The translations under genes and the position numbers were made by a program. From Pavlovales sp. CCMP2436 (Eukaryota > Haptophyta > Pavlovophyceae > Pavlovales), in contig MU631311.1 in NCBI GenBank assembly GCA_026770615.1, positions 63,096 to 91,153 of the forward strand: 28,058 bases of DNA. The letters are read 5' to 3'. This document shows, piece by piece, positions 8,436-19,077 of this stretch (position 1 is its first letter; every line of letters starts with the position of its first letter). The notes under the pieces were generated by a model that saw only the letters and a list, made by a program, of their open reading frames with translations, was not told the origin of the DNA and searched no databases.

Positions 8436-10336
8436 CTTTTTAAGCGGCGGCGGGGACGCATGGGGAACTCAGGCATTCATGCACTGTGGGTACGCTACCG
8501 CCGTGTACCCTATGAATTATCAATATATAAGTTAGTGATATTCTTATATTCGACGTCCTACCTTAACTAGTACTTACTCGTATTGATCCGCGTTCAGAAA
8601 TTTTAAAAGGGACGTCCCGAGGGGGGGAAGGGACGTCCTCGCTCCGCGTTCAAAAAATCTTCCCAAGCGAAGGGTTTTCTTTTGAAAGCCCTTTTTAAGG
8701 GTTTTTTAGCGACTTACGTTTCACCTTAGTTTCTAATGGTCAAGACGTGTCCCGTTAGTTTCTACAGTACTTCATCGGCCCCGCCTGTCATGCGCGTGGC
8801 CGCCGCGCCGCGCCTCGCCGTTTGCGCTCCTCGCTCTTCGCTCTTCGCTCTTCGCAAACGATGCCACGCTCGATGAACGTGAACGGTGAGGCGCAGACGG
8901 CAAAGTGCTCGCACTGCAGCAAGCAGATCCTCGCGAGCAACATGTCTAAGCACCATTAGACATGCACGGTGCTCAAGGCGGCGACGGCGCGCAACTAGAC
9001 CACGGTCAACTTTGGCAGACCGGCGCTGCCGGCGGACGATCCGTCCGATGAGATCAGCGACTTTGAGCACGAGCTGATGGTCGATGCTCCGAGCCTCGTC
9101 ACTGGTAAGCGCGCGCGGCATGAGTCCGGCTGTGGCAGCGACAGCGCGCTCGAGATCACCGGCAGCGGCGGCGGCGGAGCGCTCGAGATCGGTGGCAGCG
9201 GCGGCGGCAGCGGTGCGCTCGAGCCCGGCGGCGGCAGCGGCAGCAGAGCGTTCGAGATCGGTGGCAGCGGCGGCGGCAGCGGTGCTCTAGAGCCCGGCGG
9301 CGGCAGCGGCAGCAGAGCGCTCGAGCCTGGTGACAGCAGCGGCGCGATCGAGTCCCGCGGCGGTAACGGAGCTGCTCCGGTGCGCGCGAGCCCAGCCGCG
9401 CGCCTGCCGGGAGAGGCCGCGGTTCCAGCCGGAATGAATCTCATGAAATCGCTCACGAACCAGATGAGCCACCTTCTCGTCTCGTTCAGCAATCTTCCTG
9501 CTCTCGTCGCATTGGCGCTTCCCAGAGCGCTCGACCGGCACAACGAGCTCGCCCTCGCACGGGAGGCGGTGATGCACGCCGAGCCCGCTCTGACAGTCAA
9601 AGTCGAGAACTGCCGCAGCTTGCCCGAGCTGATCCGCATCGACGAGCTGCAGCTGCGCATGGACCATTCGCGCAATCTCGTCATCTGCACCTGCTGCTAC
9701 TCCTTCGCGGTGGAGGAGTCGGAGTGCACGGACGCCGGCACTGGTGTCTTCGGCTCCGAGCAGCCCTTCTGGAGAATAAAGGCAGAACTCAAGTTGAATT
9801 TATTGACCGCTACGCATAGCCGCGCCGTGCACGTAGCTGCTCTAAGAAAAAAGGTGAACGCGCGCCCTCTCTCTTTCCTTCACTTTTTTTTTTTTTTTTT
9901 AATCGTTATTTTAACGTCCTTCACCAGTACTATAAAATAAAGTTTTATGCTTGGCCTAACTTTTCAGCACTTCACTCACCTTCCATACAATTAAAGCACA
10001 TAATCACTCCCATCTCCATAGACAGCGGGCACTAATCGCACGGCGGGCCGCAACTGCGCGAGGCGCGTCCTCATGCTCGTGAAGGAGCACAGCAGTTACA
10101 ACTCCTACGAGCGCTCGATCGCGCAGGCCGATGCCGACGGCGTCGAGGTCGGGACGCTGAACCACAGCGCCGACTTCGCCCGCAAGTTCGTGCCGAGCAT
10201 GCACGAAGCCATAATCGACGGCATCGGGCGGCTGCTGACGACGATCGACCCGGCGACCGGCAGACTGCCCGCGTTTGCGCTAGTCGCAGATAAGGCGACG
10301 AACTCTAGGCAGACGGGCCAAATGGTCGGCCTCGTC

Positions 10337-10478
10337 GTCATGATATGTGCTGACCTGATAATGATTTTAATAATACAGATCCTGATTATGGTCATAATCA
10401 TAATCACAGTCAAAATTATAATCAGAATCATACTCATAATCATAATTATTAATATGATAACAACAATAATAATTATAG
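10337..10478 (+). other. AT-rich intron of the transposase with degenerate ATAATC repeats
   Basis: It separates LVADKATN..QMVGLV from VEGALTAILL. It is made of imperfect TAAT/AATCAT repeats and ends in AATTATAG. The composition contrasts with the GC-rich exons. The acceptor is good; the donor is not canonical beyond GT. Confidence 0.55.
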
Positions 10479-11090
10479 GTCGAAGGCGCGCTCACCGCGA
10501 TCCTGCTCTGCATCGCCGTTGTGAACGCTGCCCTTAGCAATGACGGCACCACGACGCTCTCGGCTGGCTCTGGCCGCGCCCTTGCGACTCACCTCGCCGA
10601 GTGCCTCGTCGGCGGCAAGCCTCTCGATCTCGACCCTGAGGACATCCGCGAGCAACTCACCTTAATCGGCTTCGACGGGCAGTACTGCGGCGTGGACCAG
10701 GGCAATGCTACCGACCTCAACGTCGGTGGCCACCTCGCCTCGATCCTGGACCTGGGCCCTAGCTGGCTGAACGTGAAGTGGGATCGCGCGCACATGACCG
10801 AACTCGCAGTGGCGGACGCACGGCGCAATGCCGTCCTGGTCTGGTACGCGGAGTTGGCGGCGTCTGTCTCCAGCGTGCAGTCCAAGTATCTGTACGGCAA
10901 AGCGTACAGCCGTGTGTTCCAAGCAGCGGCTGCCGAGATGAACATCATCGCGCGCCAAGATCTGGCGGCAGCTCGTGTGGACGCAGCTGCTGCGGAGTCT
11001 GCTGCTGCTGCGGAGTCGAGCGCGCGCGCGGAGAGCTCGGAGGTAGGCGCGGCCGCTCCCGCAGTCGCGCCTGAGCGCAGCCTCGCCGGT

Positions 11091-11241
11091 GGGCGCTTTG
11101 CTGTCGACCAGCTGATTAGCGAGCGTCTCGGCGTAAACGGGCCCGAATTCCTGGTCCAGTGGACAGACTACGGGCCAGAAGAGAACTTGTGGGAGCCTGC
11201 GTCGAACATCTCTGACCCACAGCTCATTGCTGACTACCGCA
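11091..11241 (+). other. Chromodomain within the transposase
   Basis: The translation reads FAVDQLISERLG, then EFLVQWTDYGPEENLWEP, then NISDPQLIADY. This is the chromodomain pattern of an N-terminal strand with an aromatic, a V-x-W-x-x-Y core, W-E-P, and a C-terminal helix. Chromodomains bind methylated histone tails and in chromovirus retrotransposon integrases direct insertion to heterochromatin. Here the domain follows an Ala-rich linker after the hAT-like core and precedes an Arg/Gly/Ala-rich repeat. Confidence 0.85.
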
Positions 11242-12814
11242 GTGCCTCTAACAGCCAGCTGCGCAGTACGTTGCACAGGCACAGGCGGCCCGGGCGGAGC
11301 GGGCGCGGGCGAAGGGAGCGCGGGCGGAGGGGGCGCGGGCAGAGGGGGCACAGGCGGAGGGGGCACAGGCAGAGGAAGCGGAGGCGGCGCGCACGACGCG
11401 AATGAGCTGCGCGGAATGAGCGAGCGAGTGCTGCGGATGTGGGGCAGGCTCGCTACTCTCTACCACTTCTGCGAGACACGCATGGCGCAGGTACGCAAGC
11501 TCACCTGCCGCACCGCCCCTGCCGCCCCTTCGCTGCCTGTCACGCCGCTCCTGCGATCTGCGTACCCTCATCTGCGCCCCGCCGCTATCCCGTGAACCCT
11601 TTGCGCAGTCGGAGCGCAAGGTGTACAAAAACTTTCTGCGCAACCTCCACCTCTTCGCCATCGACATGAAGGCGCAGGGCGTGGAGGAGGCCAGCGTGCT
11701 CAAGGCGCTGTCGCTCTTGCGCGTGGTGCACATCATAGGCATCATCGACATCCTTTGCCACGTCAAGGATCTGTCCCTCATGCAGCAGAGGGTTAACCAG
11801 CTCGTCTGGGAGACCGATGCCAACGAGCGCGCGTTCATCGTGCGCTTGAGGACGCTCTATGATGATCTGCGTCGCGGAGATGTCTCGCGGACGTCCCCAT
11901 CGGCCGTGGCGGGCGCGCTCAACTCGCCGGAGCTCGAGTTCTTGTGCTGCAACATGCTCCGCCTCCGCGCCGGCAAGCTGCAGCTGATCCCCCAGCACGA
12001 GTCGGTCGACCTCGCGCTGCCCTCTGAGATGCACCTTACCCGCGCTGAGCGCAGCCAGTTCCCGTTCGTCGAGGACGAGACGACAGCCGCCGAGATCAAG
12101 CGCACCATTGCGCATGGACTCGGAGGAGTGGCTGACGCGGCGGCGCTCATCGCGCAGAATTTCGAAAGCAGGCGTAACGCGGTGCAGGGGGGCGTGTCGA
12201 AAGTGATCGTCGCGATGACCGGCTGCCTCGACCTTCGCCAGATGGCAGCCGCCGACGTCGGCTATCGAGCAAACGCCGAGCAGCACCTGCGCACTCTCGC
12301 GAACTGGGCACGCCGTGAGGGCACTGTGCTGTAGATCGGCGCGAGCACGCACACGCAGGTGCGCTCCGGGCTGACTTTGCCGCCGCACGACAGTCTCTAC
12401 AGCAAGTTCTGTGCGCTCTCGGACGTGCTGGCCACTGCGTCCAAGCAGATGCCTCACAAACAGCGGTGGGATGGCGCGTGGAGCTCGTCAGTGCTGATGG
12501 CGGACGTCTTCAAGCTGCCCAAGTTCTTCGAGCGCTGCCCAAACTTCCTCTTCCTCTACCACCACTGCGCCTTAAAATTCGCTCCCGAGGCGGTGGTCGA
12601 AGGCATGGGGAGCGTGTGGGACCGCTGCGCTACTCCTGGGCGCCACCTCAACTTTGTGGCCGGCGCCAAGGAGGCGGTCATCTGCTGGAATGCGCCCCAG
12701 CCCTACACGGACTGCAACGACTTCTGCGATCGCTCGCTGGCCATCTACTTCAAGGGCAAGCCCCTCCACTTCACGCACACCTCCGCGGCCGTGTCGAAGC
12801 CCGAAGCGCGCTGA

Positions 12815-13286
12815 GCAGAGTAAGGTGGTTCAGAAGCTTCGGCGCGTGCCGCCCAAATTTCCGGCCAGCATGTGGCGTCTCTAGATATATTTCTCTATTT
12901 GTTTATATGTTGCCAATTCATCACGTTTGTTAGATTTATATTTCAAAAGTAACTTTCCAAAAAAAACAAAAAAAAAATGGTTTTGGCCATAACTCCTGGC
13001 CAATAGCTCTATTGGCTCTGAAATTTTGAAGGTGTGTTCATTAAGGCCGTGCGCATCTTTTAAGCCTGCAAACATGCGCGCCGGTCGTAGCAGTTCGTGC
13101 GCGCGGCGTGCGCGCACACGCGCGCGTAGTGCTGCGCTACGCGCGCAACTGTTACTCTTACAATTACTTTTAAGCCTGCATCTCTCTGAACTGCACTTCC
13201 AAGGCGAAACCCGGGACGTCGACAAGGTCCCAGAATCCAGGACGTCCTAGATAATCTTGGGCAGTTACACCTTTTTCTGAACGCAG
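12815..13286. other. 3' terminal region of the hAT-like element
   Basis: Noncoding. AT-rich from about 12885 to 13000 with A tracts, then an inverted repeat of GCGCGCGTAG, two TTTTAAGCCTGCA motifs (about 13057 and 13168) and the subterminal GGACGTC motifs. Confidence 0.6.
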
Positions 13287-13294
13287 GTATTGAA

Positions 13295-13663
13295 ACAGTT
13301 AGAGGCGGGCCGAGTGACTCATGTGAATCGAGAAAATAAATAGATTTCATCGCGATAAGCCATGCATGCAAAAGAGTTTGTGTTTAAGCGTACGGCTATC
13401 GGCCTCGTCGGAAAAAGTGGACGTGTAGTTCGCGCGGCTGCAGACGGCGGCGGCGCGTAGATTTCAAAAATGATGTTCTATCTATATTAATGTAGGAGGG
13501 TGGTTCGGGCTGGCGGTACGTTTCAAGTTCAAGTCAGCTGTTCTATCTATATCATTCTCGTCTGCCATCGCCCGGTGTGGCGCAGGCCCCGGGGCAGCGT
13601 GAAGAGCAGTCGTCCGCGCATTCCTGTCACAAGGGGAAGAGCTGGCCGGCGCTGGCTCTACGC
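13295..13663. other. Spacer between the hAT-like element and the 3' end of the spoke gene
   Basis: No gene recognised. A short repeat TTCTATCTATAT occurs twice (about 13475 and 13539). This is the 3' flank of the minus-strand radial spoke gene, which ends at 13664. Confidence 0.4.
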
Positions 13664-14928
13664 CTACTCGTCCTCACCGCCCTCCTCCGCATCGGCCTCC
13701 TCCACCATCCGCTTCTCCTCCAGCTGCTTGAGCACCTATATTTAAGATAATTACGATTTATTTATTTTCAGAATTGATGTGAGTGCACCCATCCACTTCT
13801 TCTCTAGCTGCATGGGCGCCTCTGAAAATAGAGGTACACACCATGTAAATATGTACAAATGCATCTGCTGGAGCCAGGTCTCGGTTGCTACCGAAATTTT
13901 AAACTGTAATTGGTTAAAAAAACATTTTACAGTACATAATCGGTGAGGTTTTCACAAAAAACCGAGACTTGGCTCCAGGTGTAAAATGCGATTTTTTTTT
14001 TTGGTTTAGGGTTAGGGTTAAAAAGGGGGGGAGAGAGAAATGGCGAAAAAGGAGAAAAAGGAAGAGAAAAGGGAGAGAAAAGGAGAAAGGAGAAAAAAGG
14101 CTTTATCTTGTGCCTTACCTCGTTCTCGGGCCTACGCTACATGATATCAAATAAGTGGGGGTTGGGTGGAGAGAGGGGGGCATAAGGTAGCCCTTACCTC
14201 GTTCTCGGCGTCAAGCGGCGTGTCCTCTTCCTCCGCCACGTCGAGCGGCTCGCTCGCGATCTCAGGCATCGGGAGAGGCGTGAAGGACTTGCCTGCCGAC
14301 GCGCAAACATGAAGTGGGGGGGGGGAGAGAGGGATTAGCCACTAGCTGGGCTGTGTGTGTGTGTATGGGGAGGGGGGGGAAGACGCACCGGTGTTCTCGA
14401 GTCCATAGCCGATGTAGAGGTTGGCGAACTTGACGCTCGGCTTGGTCGACGCGAACGCGAGCGCGCCGGGCCACGCGTTGGAGACTTTTGGTATCAGAGG
14501 GGGGGGGTTAGATAGGCCAGCGTTGGAGACGAATCATGATTATATATGAATCGTATTATTGTTGGTTGGTTGGTTGTGTGTGTGTGTGTGTGCTGGGTGC
14601 ATAGGGGAGAGAGCGCAGGCAGCGCACTTTCGAGTACATTTCACTTTTAAAAGCGGACCTGCGAATGCGACAGCGTAGCGGCCCGCTCCCGCCTTGCGAA
14701 CAGACCAGGCAGGGACGGGCGTGTCATCCCCCTCCAAGATGAGCGGGTCTGACGTGAGGTCGTTGAGCAGCTGGTCCGCCTCCTCCGCCTCCTCCGCCTC
14801 CTCGCCCTCCTCCTCCTCCTCCTTGGGCGGCTTGGAGACGCGTCCAACCTGAAGGGTGCAGACGGGGAATGAGATTGTAATGAGATGTGCCGCACGTTCC
14901 TTGTTTAGATTATATATGTTACATATAC

Positions 14929-14959
<31 letters not shown>

Positions 14960-17087
14960 CATACATAAACATACATACATATACACACACACACACATAT
15001 ATATATATATACATATATGTGTGTGTGTGCGTGTGTTATTCATATGTGTACGTATGTGGAACAAGCCACGCATAGGGTCATTTGGGCCGCGGGCGCTTTA
15101 CCTTGAGGATGGTGGAGTAGTAGTGCACCCAAGCAGCGGGGTCGAGCATGTCCTCGGGGGCGGGCGCCTCCCACTCTTCAGTCGGTGCAATCGGCTTGGG
15201 CTCCGCATCCGAGTCCTCGTCGAAAGAGAACATGCCCCTGCTCGCAGTGCGGCACGTTTGTCACACGTTGTAAAATGTTCAGCCGAAAATGTTGAAATGT
15301 AGCAGCAGGCGGCATATGGCAGGTGGCAACAGCAAACAGCCAAGAGCAGGCAGCCAAAAAGGAGCCCCCGTTCGTACTAAGAAAAGACCAGCACGGGTAT
15401 CTTTCTTTTTCTTTTTTGCAATGATCGCAGCACGTTTGGGGGGCAGCAGGTGGCAGTGCGAAGCAGCAGGTGGCGCACGGCAGCACGCACCCCGGTGCCA
15501 CGTATGTGCTGTGCAGGATGCGCGCGATCTGTGCGCGAAGGTAGTCACGCTCGCTGCCTGAGAAATCACCAAGCAGATTGTCGTTTCAAAATCAGCTGCT
15601 GCCGAAACGAGTGGGAGCTCTCCGCCGCACTTTTTTTTTTTTTTTTTTTTTACGAGCATTACCGGGGAATGGCGGGTGAACCACCACAGGCGCGTCGAGC
15701 TTTCCCGTGAAGTGCTTCTTAATCGCGCGCGAAGCCACGATCGCGGCGGGCTGGGCGGCGGGAAGTTCCACCCAGGCCTCGCCCAGCTCGTTGCACACCC
15801 AGTACTTGAACTTGTTGCAGCCAGAGCCGCTCTCTTCCTGCGGCACGGCCTGTGTGTGGGGGGGGGAGGGGGGGGTAGACGAGTTAATAGCGTGCCTATC
15901 TAGATCTATGCGTCAATGTGTATGTGCTCTATAAGGGTTGGGGAGGGGGGGGGTCACCTAGGGGTCGGGCGCCCCCTCAGGCAAAATAATCAGAATGATA
16001 GAATGATGTGTGTGTGTGTGTGTGTGCTACATCAGGGGTAATGAAGAGTAAGCACCTTGGGGTCGGGTGCAGGTGCCCCCTCCTCCGCCTCGGGATCCTC
16101 GGCGTACGCGCCCTCCAGGACGTAGTAGTCCGCCTGTTTTTTGTGTGTGTGTGTTTTTTTATGGGGGAGGGAGGGGAGGGAGGGAGAGGGGGGGGTTCGT
16201 ACAGGCGCGCGCCGAGCATTGCTATTCTTAATATTAATTTATTATTGTGCGGCCCACCTCTGTTCCGAGAATCTTGCCGAAGAAGCGAATCGTCTTGAGC
16301 GCCTTCTCCGCCTGTAACGGTTTGTAACGGTTTGTAACGGAGACGCGCTAGGCCGGGTTTGGAGAGAGTGTAGGAGAAGATAGGGTATGTCTGGGCAGGG
16401 GCATAGTTATCGTAATTGCCGGGTTCAGGATTGAGGGAGGACGCGTTGGTCGGCGCAGGGCGGGTTCACAGGACGCACAGCCATTACAGACGGGACCGAT
16501 TTAACCCCCCCCCCCCAACACCTCACGCCTAGGGACTAGAGGCACACGCACGACCAGCTCCGCAATAACAACAAGCATAGCACACATTTAAGCCAACATG
16601 ATCCGGATCGAAATTTAGGAACAACGCCGACGTCCACAAGGAATACATCAAGAGTGTACAAAGAACATGAATACAAATATGAATAAAGCAACAAAACGCA
16701 CCGTCAGCTTGGCCATGGCGGCGCGCAGCAAATATGACTCGTCCCGCAGCAACGAATGACCCGCCTGTTAATTATTACAATTAGAATTATTAGAACTATT
16801 ATTAGAGCAATTAGAATAATAATTCGAACAATTAGAATACTTAGAATTATAGACATTATTATTATTGAAAGGACTCATCGCGTAATATCGAGTGGTCACT
16901 CGTTTATTGCGATTATTAGTATTAATGGGAGGGGATGAGAGGGGAAAATTCAGATAGGGCAGGCAGACAGGCAGAAAGGGCTAGGGTTTAAAATAGGACC
17001 AGATGCTAAGAATGGAGCTGGACTTGAGGCCGGGATTAGAGTCCAGCAACCTGCCTGCTCGACAGATGCAAGGGTGGNNNNNNNNNN

Positions 17088-17129
<42 letters not shown>

Positions 17130-18027
17130 AGCTTGCCTGCTCGAAGAATGCGTTTTCCTCCACCACGTTGGGAAAATCCGCGTCCTCGGGCAGCTCGGGC
17201 TTGGCCTGCAAATCGAGAAAGAGGACAGGGGGGTCGGAAACGCGGTCATAGATACCGGATCAGGCAGGCGTTCAGAGGGAGGGCACAGGGTCGGTTACGC
17301 GGCCACATAAAGCGCGGATCAGCGGCAACAGGAAGCTCCAAACGTGGGAGAATAGGTCATGTCCACAGGTAAGATGATTGTCCCCCGCATCTGTCACCCA
17401 GGCAAGTTTTGGACCATGCGTGTGCTGGGCCGAGACACACGGGCCGGCGAGAGGGCGGATGGCCCAAACTCTGGGTACTGTCATCGGAATGTGCAGACTC
17501 ATAGACGGGCAGCAAGAGCGTCGGGCATTGGGGGCAAGGCTCGGGCAGTGAAAGCAAGACTCAAGGACGTGCGCGCACCCGCAGCACATCGCGCTTGGCG
17601 ACGAGGGAGGCCGGTGCAGGCTCGGGCATCGTCTGCGCGTGCACAAGAGGGAGCGGAGGGTGGAGACTGTGAGCGATCGCTCGGCCGCACGCGCGCGCAC
17701 GCCGCCCTGCGCTGTCCTCTCTGTGCCCTCTCTGAGCCCACCCCGCGCGCCTCCCCTACACCCGCCTCGCGTGTTCCCCTTGCTCCGGCCTGAGCCTGGC
17801 CCGCGCGTCCCTCCGATCCGGCCTGCGCGCACCGGCAGGTACTCTTTGCGCGGAACCACGTGCTGCTGCTTCACAGCGAGCGAGATCTGCTCGAACATAG
17901 CGAGCGCGTCCTGCGGGTCCTCGGCGATGATCTTCGAGAGCGTCATGGAAAGGTGGTCGTGCAGGCTCACACCGCTCGCATCGGCCTTGAGCAGCTTCTG
18001 CTTCGCGGTGATAAAGGCGATGTCCAT
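13664..18027 (-). CDS. Radial spoke head protein, RSP4/RSP6 (RSPH4A/6A) family
   Basis: The 12 exons, in transcript order, are 18027-17833, 17205-17137, 16764-16702, 16311-16258, 16133-16056, 15849-15663, 15557-15491, 15237-15102, 14848-14659, 14484-14389, 14292-14198 and 13735-13664. They sum to 1302 nt, giving 433 residues and a TAG stop, close to the size of algal RSP4 and RSP6. The family signature is unmistakable: [100 protein letters not shown] and [21 protein letters not shown]4/6 form the radial spoke head that signals between central pair and dynein, so the organism (or a life stage) is flagellated. All introns are GT-AG except the second, which uses a GC donor (CAG|GCAAGC) next to the assembly gap. 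Acidic Glu-rich tracts near residues 260-280 and at the C-terminus are typical. The ATG at 18027 precedes the conserved N-terminal helix. Confidence 0.95.
13868..13978. mobile_element. 111-bp MITE-like inverted repeat in the last intron of the spoke gene
   Basis: Terminal inverted repeats of 19 bp, CTGGAGCCARGTCTCGGTT, match at 18 positions. The interior is AT-rich (ACTGTAATTGGTT..AACATTTTACAGTAC). No exact target duplication could be fixed: flanks contain AAATGCAT on the left and AAATGCGAT on the right. It lies wholly within the intron between exons 11 and 12. Confidence 0.65.
14005..14020 (+). repeat. Short interstitial telomere-like motif
   Basis: TTTAGGGTTAGGGTTA follows a T tract inside the last intron of the spoke gene. 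Only about two units are present, so it may be chance. It precedes a purine-rich GGAGAAAAAGG tract (14028-14100). Confidence 0.4.
14113..14208 (-). repeat. Duplicated 5' splice site of spoke exon 11
   Basis: The 17-bp exon-intron junction CCGAGAACGAGGTAAGG (minus strand) occurs at 14208-14192, where it is the donor of exon 11, and again at 14129-14113, 79 bp downstream in the intron. The extra site is a complete alternative donor. Using it would add 79 nt and shift the frame into the last exon. Confidence 0.7.
14925..15033. repeat. AT/CATA/CA microsatellite in a spoke-gene intron
   Basis: Runs of AT, CATA(CA), CA and TG dinucleotides fill most of the intron between exons 8 and 9. Similar TG/CA tracts occur in the introns at 14352-14364, 14576-14591 and 16007-16025. 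Confidence 0.9.
16768..16870. repeat. AT-rich degenerate ATTAGAAT repeats in a spoke-gene intron
   Basis: The intron between exons 2 and 3 contains imperfect repeats of AATTAGAAT and TATTATT, reminiscent in style of the AT-rich intron of the hAT-like transposase at 10.4 kb. Confidence 0.6.
17078..17128. other. Assembly gap (N run) plus poly-G tract
   Basis: Ten Ns are followed by about 41 Gs inside the intron between exons 2 and 3 of the spoke gene, ending 8 bp short of the GC donor. The true intron length and sequence here are unknown. Confidence 0.98.
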
Positions 18028-18460
18028 GGCGTGAAGTTCAGTAACGGCCCACCCTTTTTAAAAACACACTTATCTCTTTTCAAAAATGTTATGTTATGGT
18101 GCCCCTTTTGCCGCCTGTGGTGCAGTCTCTGCGTCCAGGAGGCCCCGGGTGTCAGCGTCTGAGCGTCACACTGTTGAACTTTAGCGTCACCTGGCGGTGG
18201 CACCTTAGCGCCGACAGAGCTTCGAGCAAGCGATTTCGTTCGGGTTTTCTTGAAAATGGGTTTCACGTCCGGTAGTCTCGTCAGTTTGCGCCAGGATGCC
18301 TTGTCTTGTGCGGCCTTGCCCCAGCTCGTCGAGACGCCAACGCCGACTGCTTGCCCGTCAAGGTTGAAGCCGACGTTGTTGAGCTCGCGAGTGAGGTCGT
18401 GTCCGTAGCTGGTCCGTAGGAGATCAGCACTGCAATAAATAAACAGTTGGTTTTTCTCCA
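18028..18460 (-). other. Upstream region of spoke gene with an exon-like open segment
   Basis: Directly 5' of the spoke gene. On the minus strand, TTTATTGCAG (about 18442-18433) could be an acceptor, after which a frame stays open with LLRTSYGHDLTRELNNVG, a Trp-Gly-Lys and Trp-Arg-Lys segment and a basic FKKTRTKS end. It then runs into the dispersed repeat copy B. I recognise no family; it may be an exon fragment of a decayed mobile element. Promoter elements of the spoke gene are expected here, but none is identified. Confidence 0.3.
18089..18230. repeat. Dispersed hairpin repeat, copy B
   Basis: Leader ATGTTATGGTGCCCCTTTT, then the hairpin CCTG..TGCAG-TCT-CTGCG..CCAGG, then GTGTCAGCGTCTGAGCGTCA, then a second hairpin CACC-TGGC-GGTG, ending in CGAGCAAG. 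Copies C (18956-19077) and D (22029-22148) share this order. On the minus strand all three have an open frame beginning RSSV and containing SPQGD or PPPGD, so it may derive from coding sequence, or the openness may be chance. Confidence 0.8.
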
Positions 18461-18955
18461 TTTCAAACGACTAGATAATTATTCTACATGGAAGCGTTTG
18501 GGCGTGGGCTGCTGTCCTTGGCTAAGGAGACGGCGATTCTTCATCGAATACAGAACAGTTGGGTATGTCATGATGCCCCTTTTCTTTTTTTTAACTACGA
18601 CTTACTTAAAAAATGGGGCAGCAGACGGAGGGTGGCGGACTCAGGTCGCGTGAATGCCCAAGCAAATTGCCTAGGCGTTCACGCACGAATTCGCCTCATG
18701 CGGCGCCATCAGTTGCGCCGTCGAGTTCCATGTCATCAGTTGCGTCGTTGGTCAGTGGAGCTGCTGTCGCGGGCTCCACGGGGTCGACAAACGGCCACCC
18801 CTCCCACGCCCCGGCACACCACGCTGCACGACATTGTCATAGTTGCCACCCAGGACGAGCACAAGGTGGCGGCAGTGCGAGCATTAAGTGGCAGCGAGAA
18901 CATGCAGACATTGTCTGCGCATACGTGGGTGACGGTTTTGCTGAAGGCACTTGGG
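18461..18955 (+). other. Unassigned open segment between repeat copies
   Basis: Two overlapping plus-strand frames are open (ATGs at 18488 and 18613). The 18613 frame encodes a Ser/Ala/His-rich peptide. Neither has a recognisable domain, and both read into repeat copy C, so they are weak gene candidates. A ...CATGATGCCCCTTTT leader-like motif of the repeat family is at about 18567-18582, detached from the rest of copy C by some 370 bp, so this segment could be an insertion into the repeat. Confidence 0.25.
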
Positions 18956-19077
18956 ACCGCCTGGGCGCAGTCTCTGCGTCCAGGTGTCTCCGGGTGTCCG
19001 CGTCTGAACGTTACTCTCTTGCCCTTTAACGTCACCTTGCGGTGATACAAAAACGCCGACTGAGCTCCGAAGCAAGG
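18956..19077. repeat. Dispersed hairpin repeat, copy C
   Basis: CCGCCTGGGCGCAGTCTCTG and the following TCCAGG form the first hairpin; GTGTCCGCGTCTGAACGTTA is the middle block; CACC-TTGC-GGTG is the second hairpin; the end is GAGCTCCGAAGCAAG. Same order and spacing as copies B and D. Confidence 0.85.

Larger units (their letters stand above)
8861..12814 (+). pseudogene. hAT-like transposase with BED-like finger and chromodomain (decayed)
   Basis: Proposed exons: 8861-9853, 10022 to about 10336, 10479 to about 11260, a short exon ending at 11490, and 11609-12814 (TGA). Together they give roughly 1,150 residues. Features in order: a Cys2..His-Cys BED-like finger (CSHCSKQI...HH.TC); Ser/Gly-rich repeats (about 9125-9350) made of an imperfect repeated unit; FGSEQPFWRIKAELK..LL..TH resembling the hAT knuckle; LVADKATN like the first catalytic Asp block; a GFDGQYCGVDQGN...WDRAHMTELAV block like the hAT C..H region; an Ala/Glu-rich spacer; a chromodomain (11091-11241); and a C-terminal block ending in GMGSVWDRCATPGRH and AVICWNAP. 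In-frame TAGs lie at 8957-8959, 8996-8998 and 12332-12334. The first donor (AAG|GTGAAC) and the 11490/11609 intron are clear. The donor at 10336 (GTCATG) is weak, and a frame change near 11260 is unexplained. Confidence 0.65.
8588..13286 (+). mobile_element. 4.7-kb hAT-like DNA transposon with chromodomain
   Basis: Terminal inverted repeats CCGCGTTCAGAAA (8588) and CTGCGTTCAGAAA (reverse complement of the right end at 13286) differ at one position. They are flanked by GTATTGAT (8580-8587) and GTATTGAA (13287-13294), a 7/8-matching 8-bp target duplication that fits the hAT consensus nTnnnnAn. Subterminal GGACGTCC or GGGACGTC motifs occur at both ends (8610-8640 and 13210-13250). TTTTAAGCCTGCA occurs twice near the right end, along with a GCGCGCGTAG/CTACGCGCGC hairpin (about 13121-13147). 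The interior encodes one multi-exon protein on the plus strand. In-frame TAGs suggest it is no longer autonomous. Confidence 0.8.

Noticed and set aside
8762..9690. Minus-strand proteins opposite the transposase N-terminus
   Set aside because: GC-rich shadow frames; the plus strand has the finger, splice sites and hAT motifs.
9077..9940. Complete 287-residue single-exon gene
   Set aside because: It is exon 1 of the transposase read past its donor at 9853 into an intron with a poly-T tract.
11270..11283. A 13-nt micro-intron (GTACGTTGCACAG) explaining the frame change after the chromodomain
   Set aside because: It would repair the frame but is far shorter than any known spliceosomal intron; an indel or a different exon structure is more likely.
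14005..14020. Telomere or chromosome-end relic
   Set aside because: Only about two TTAGGG units within an intron; too short to claim.
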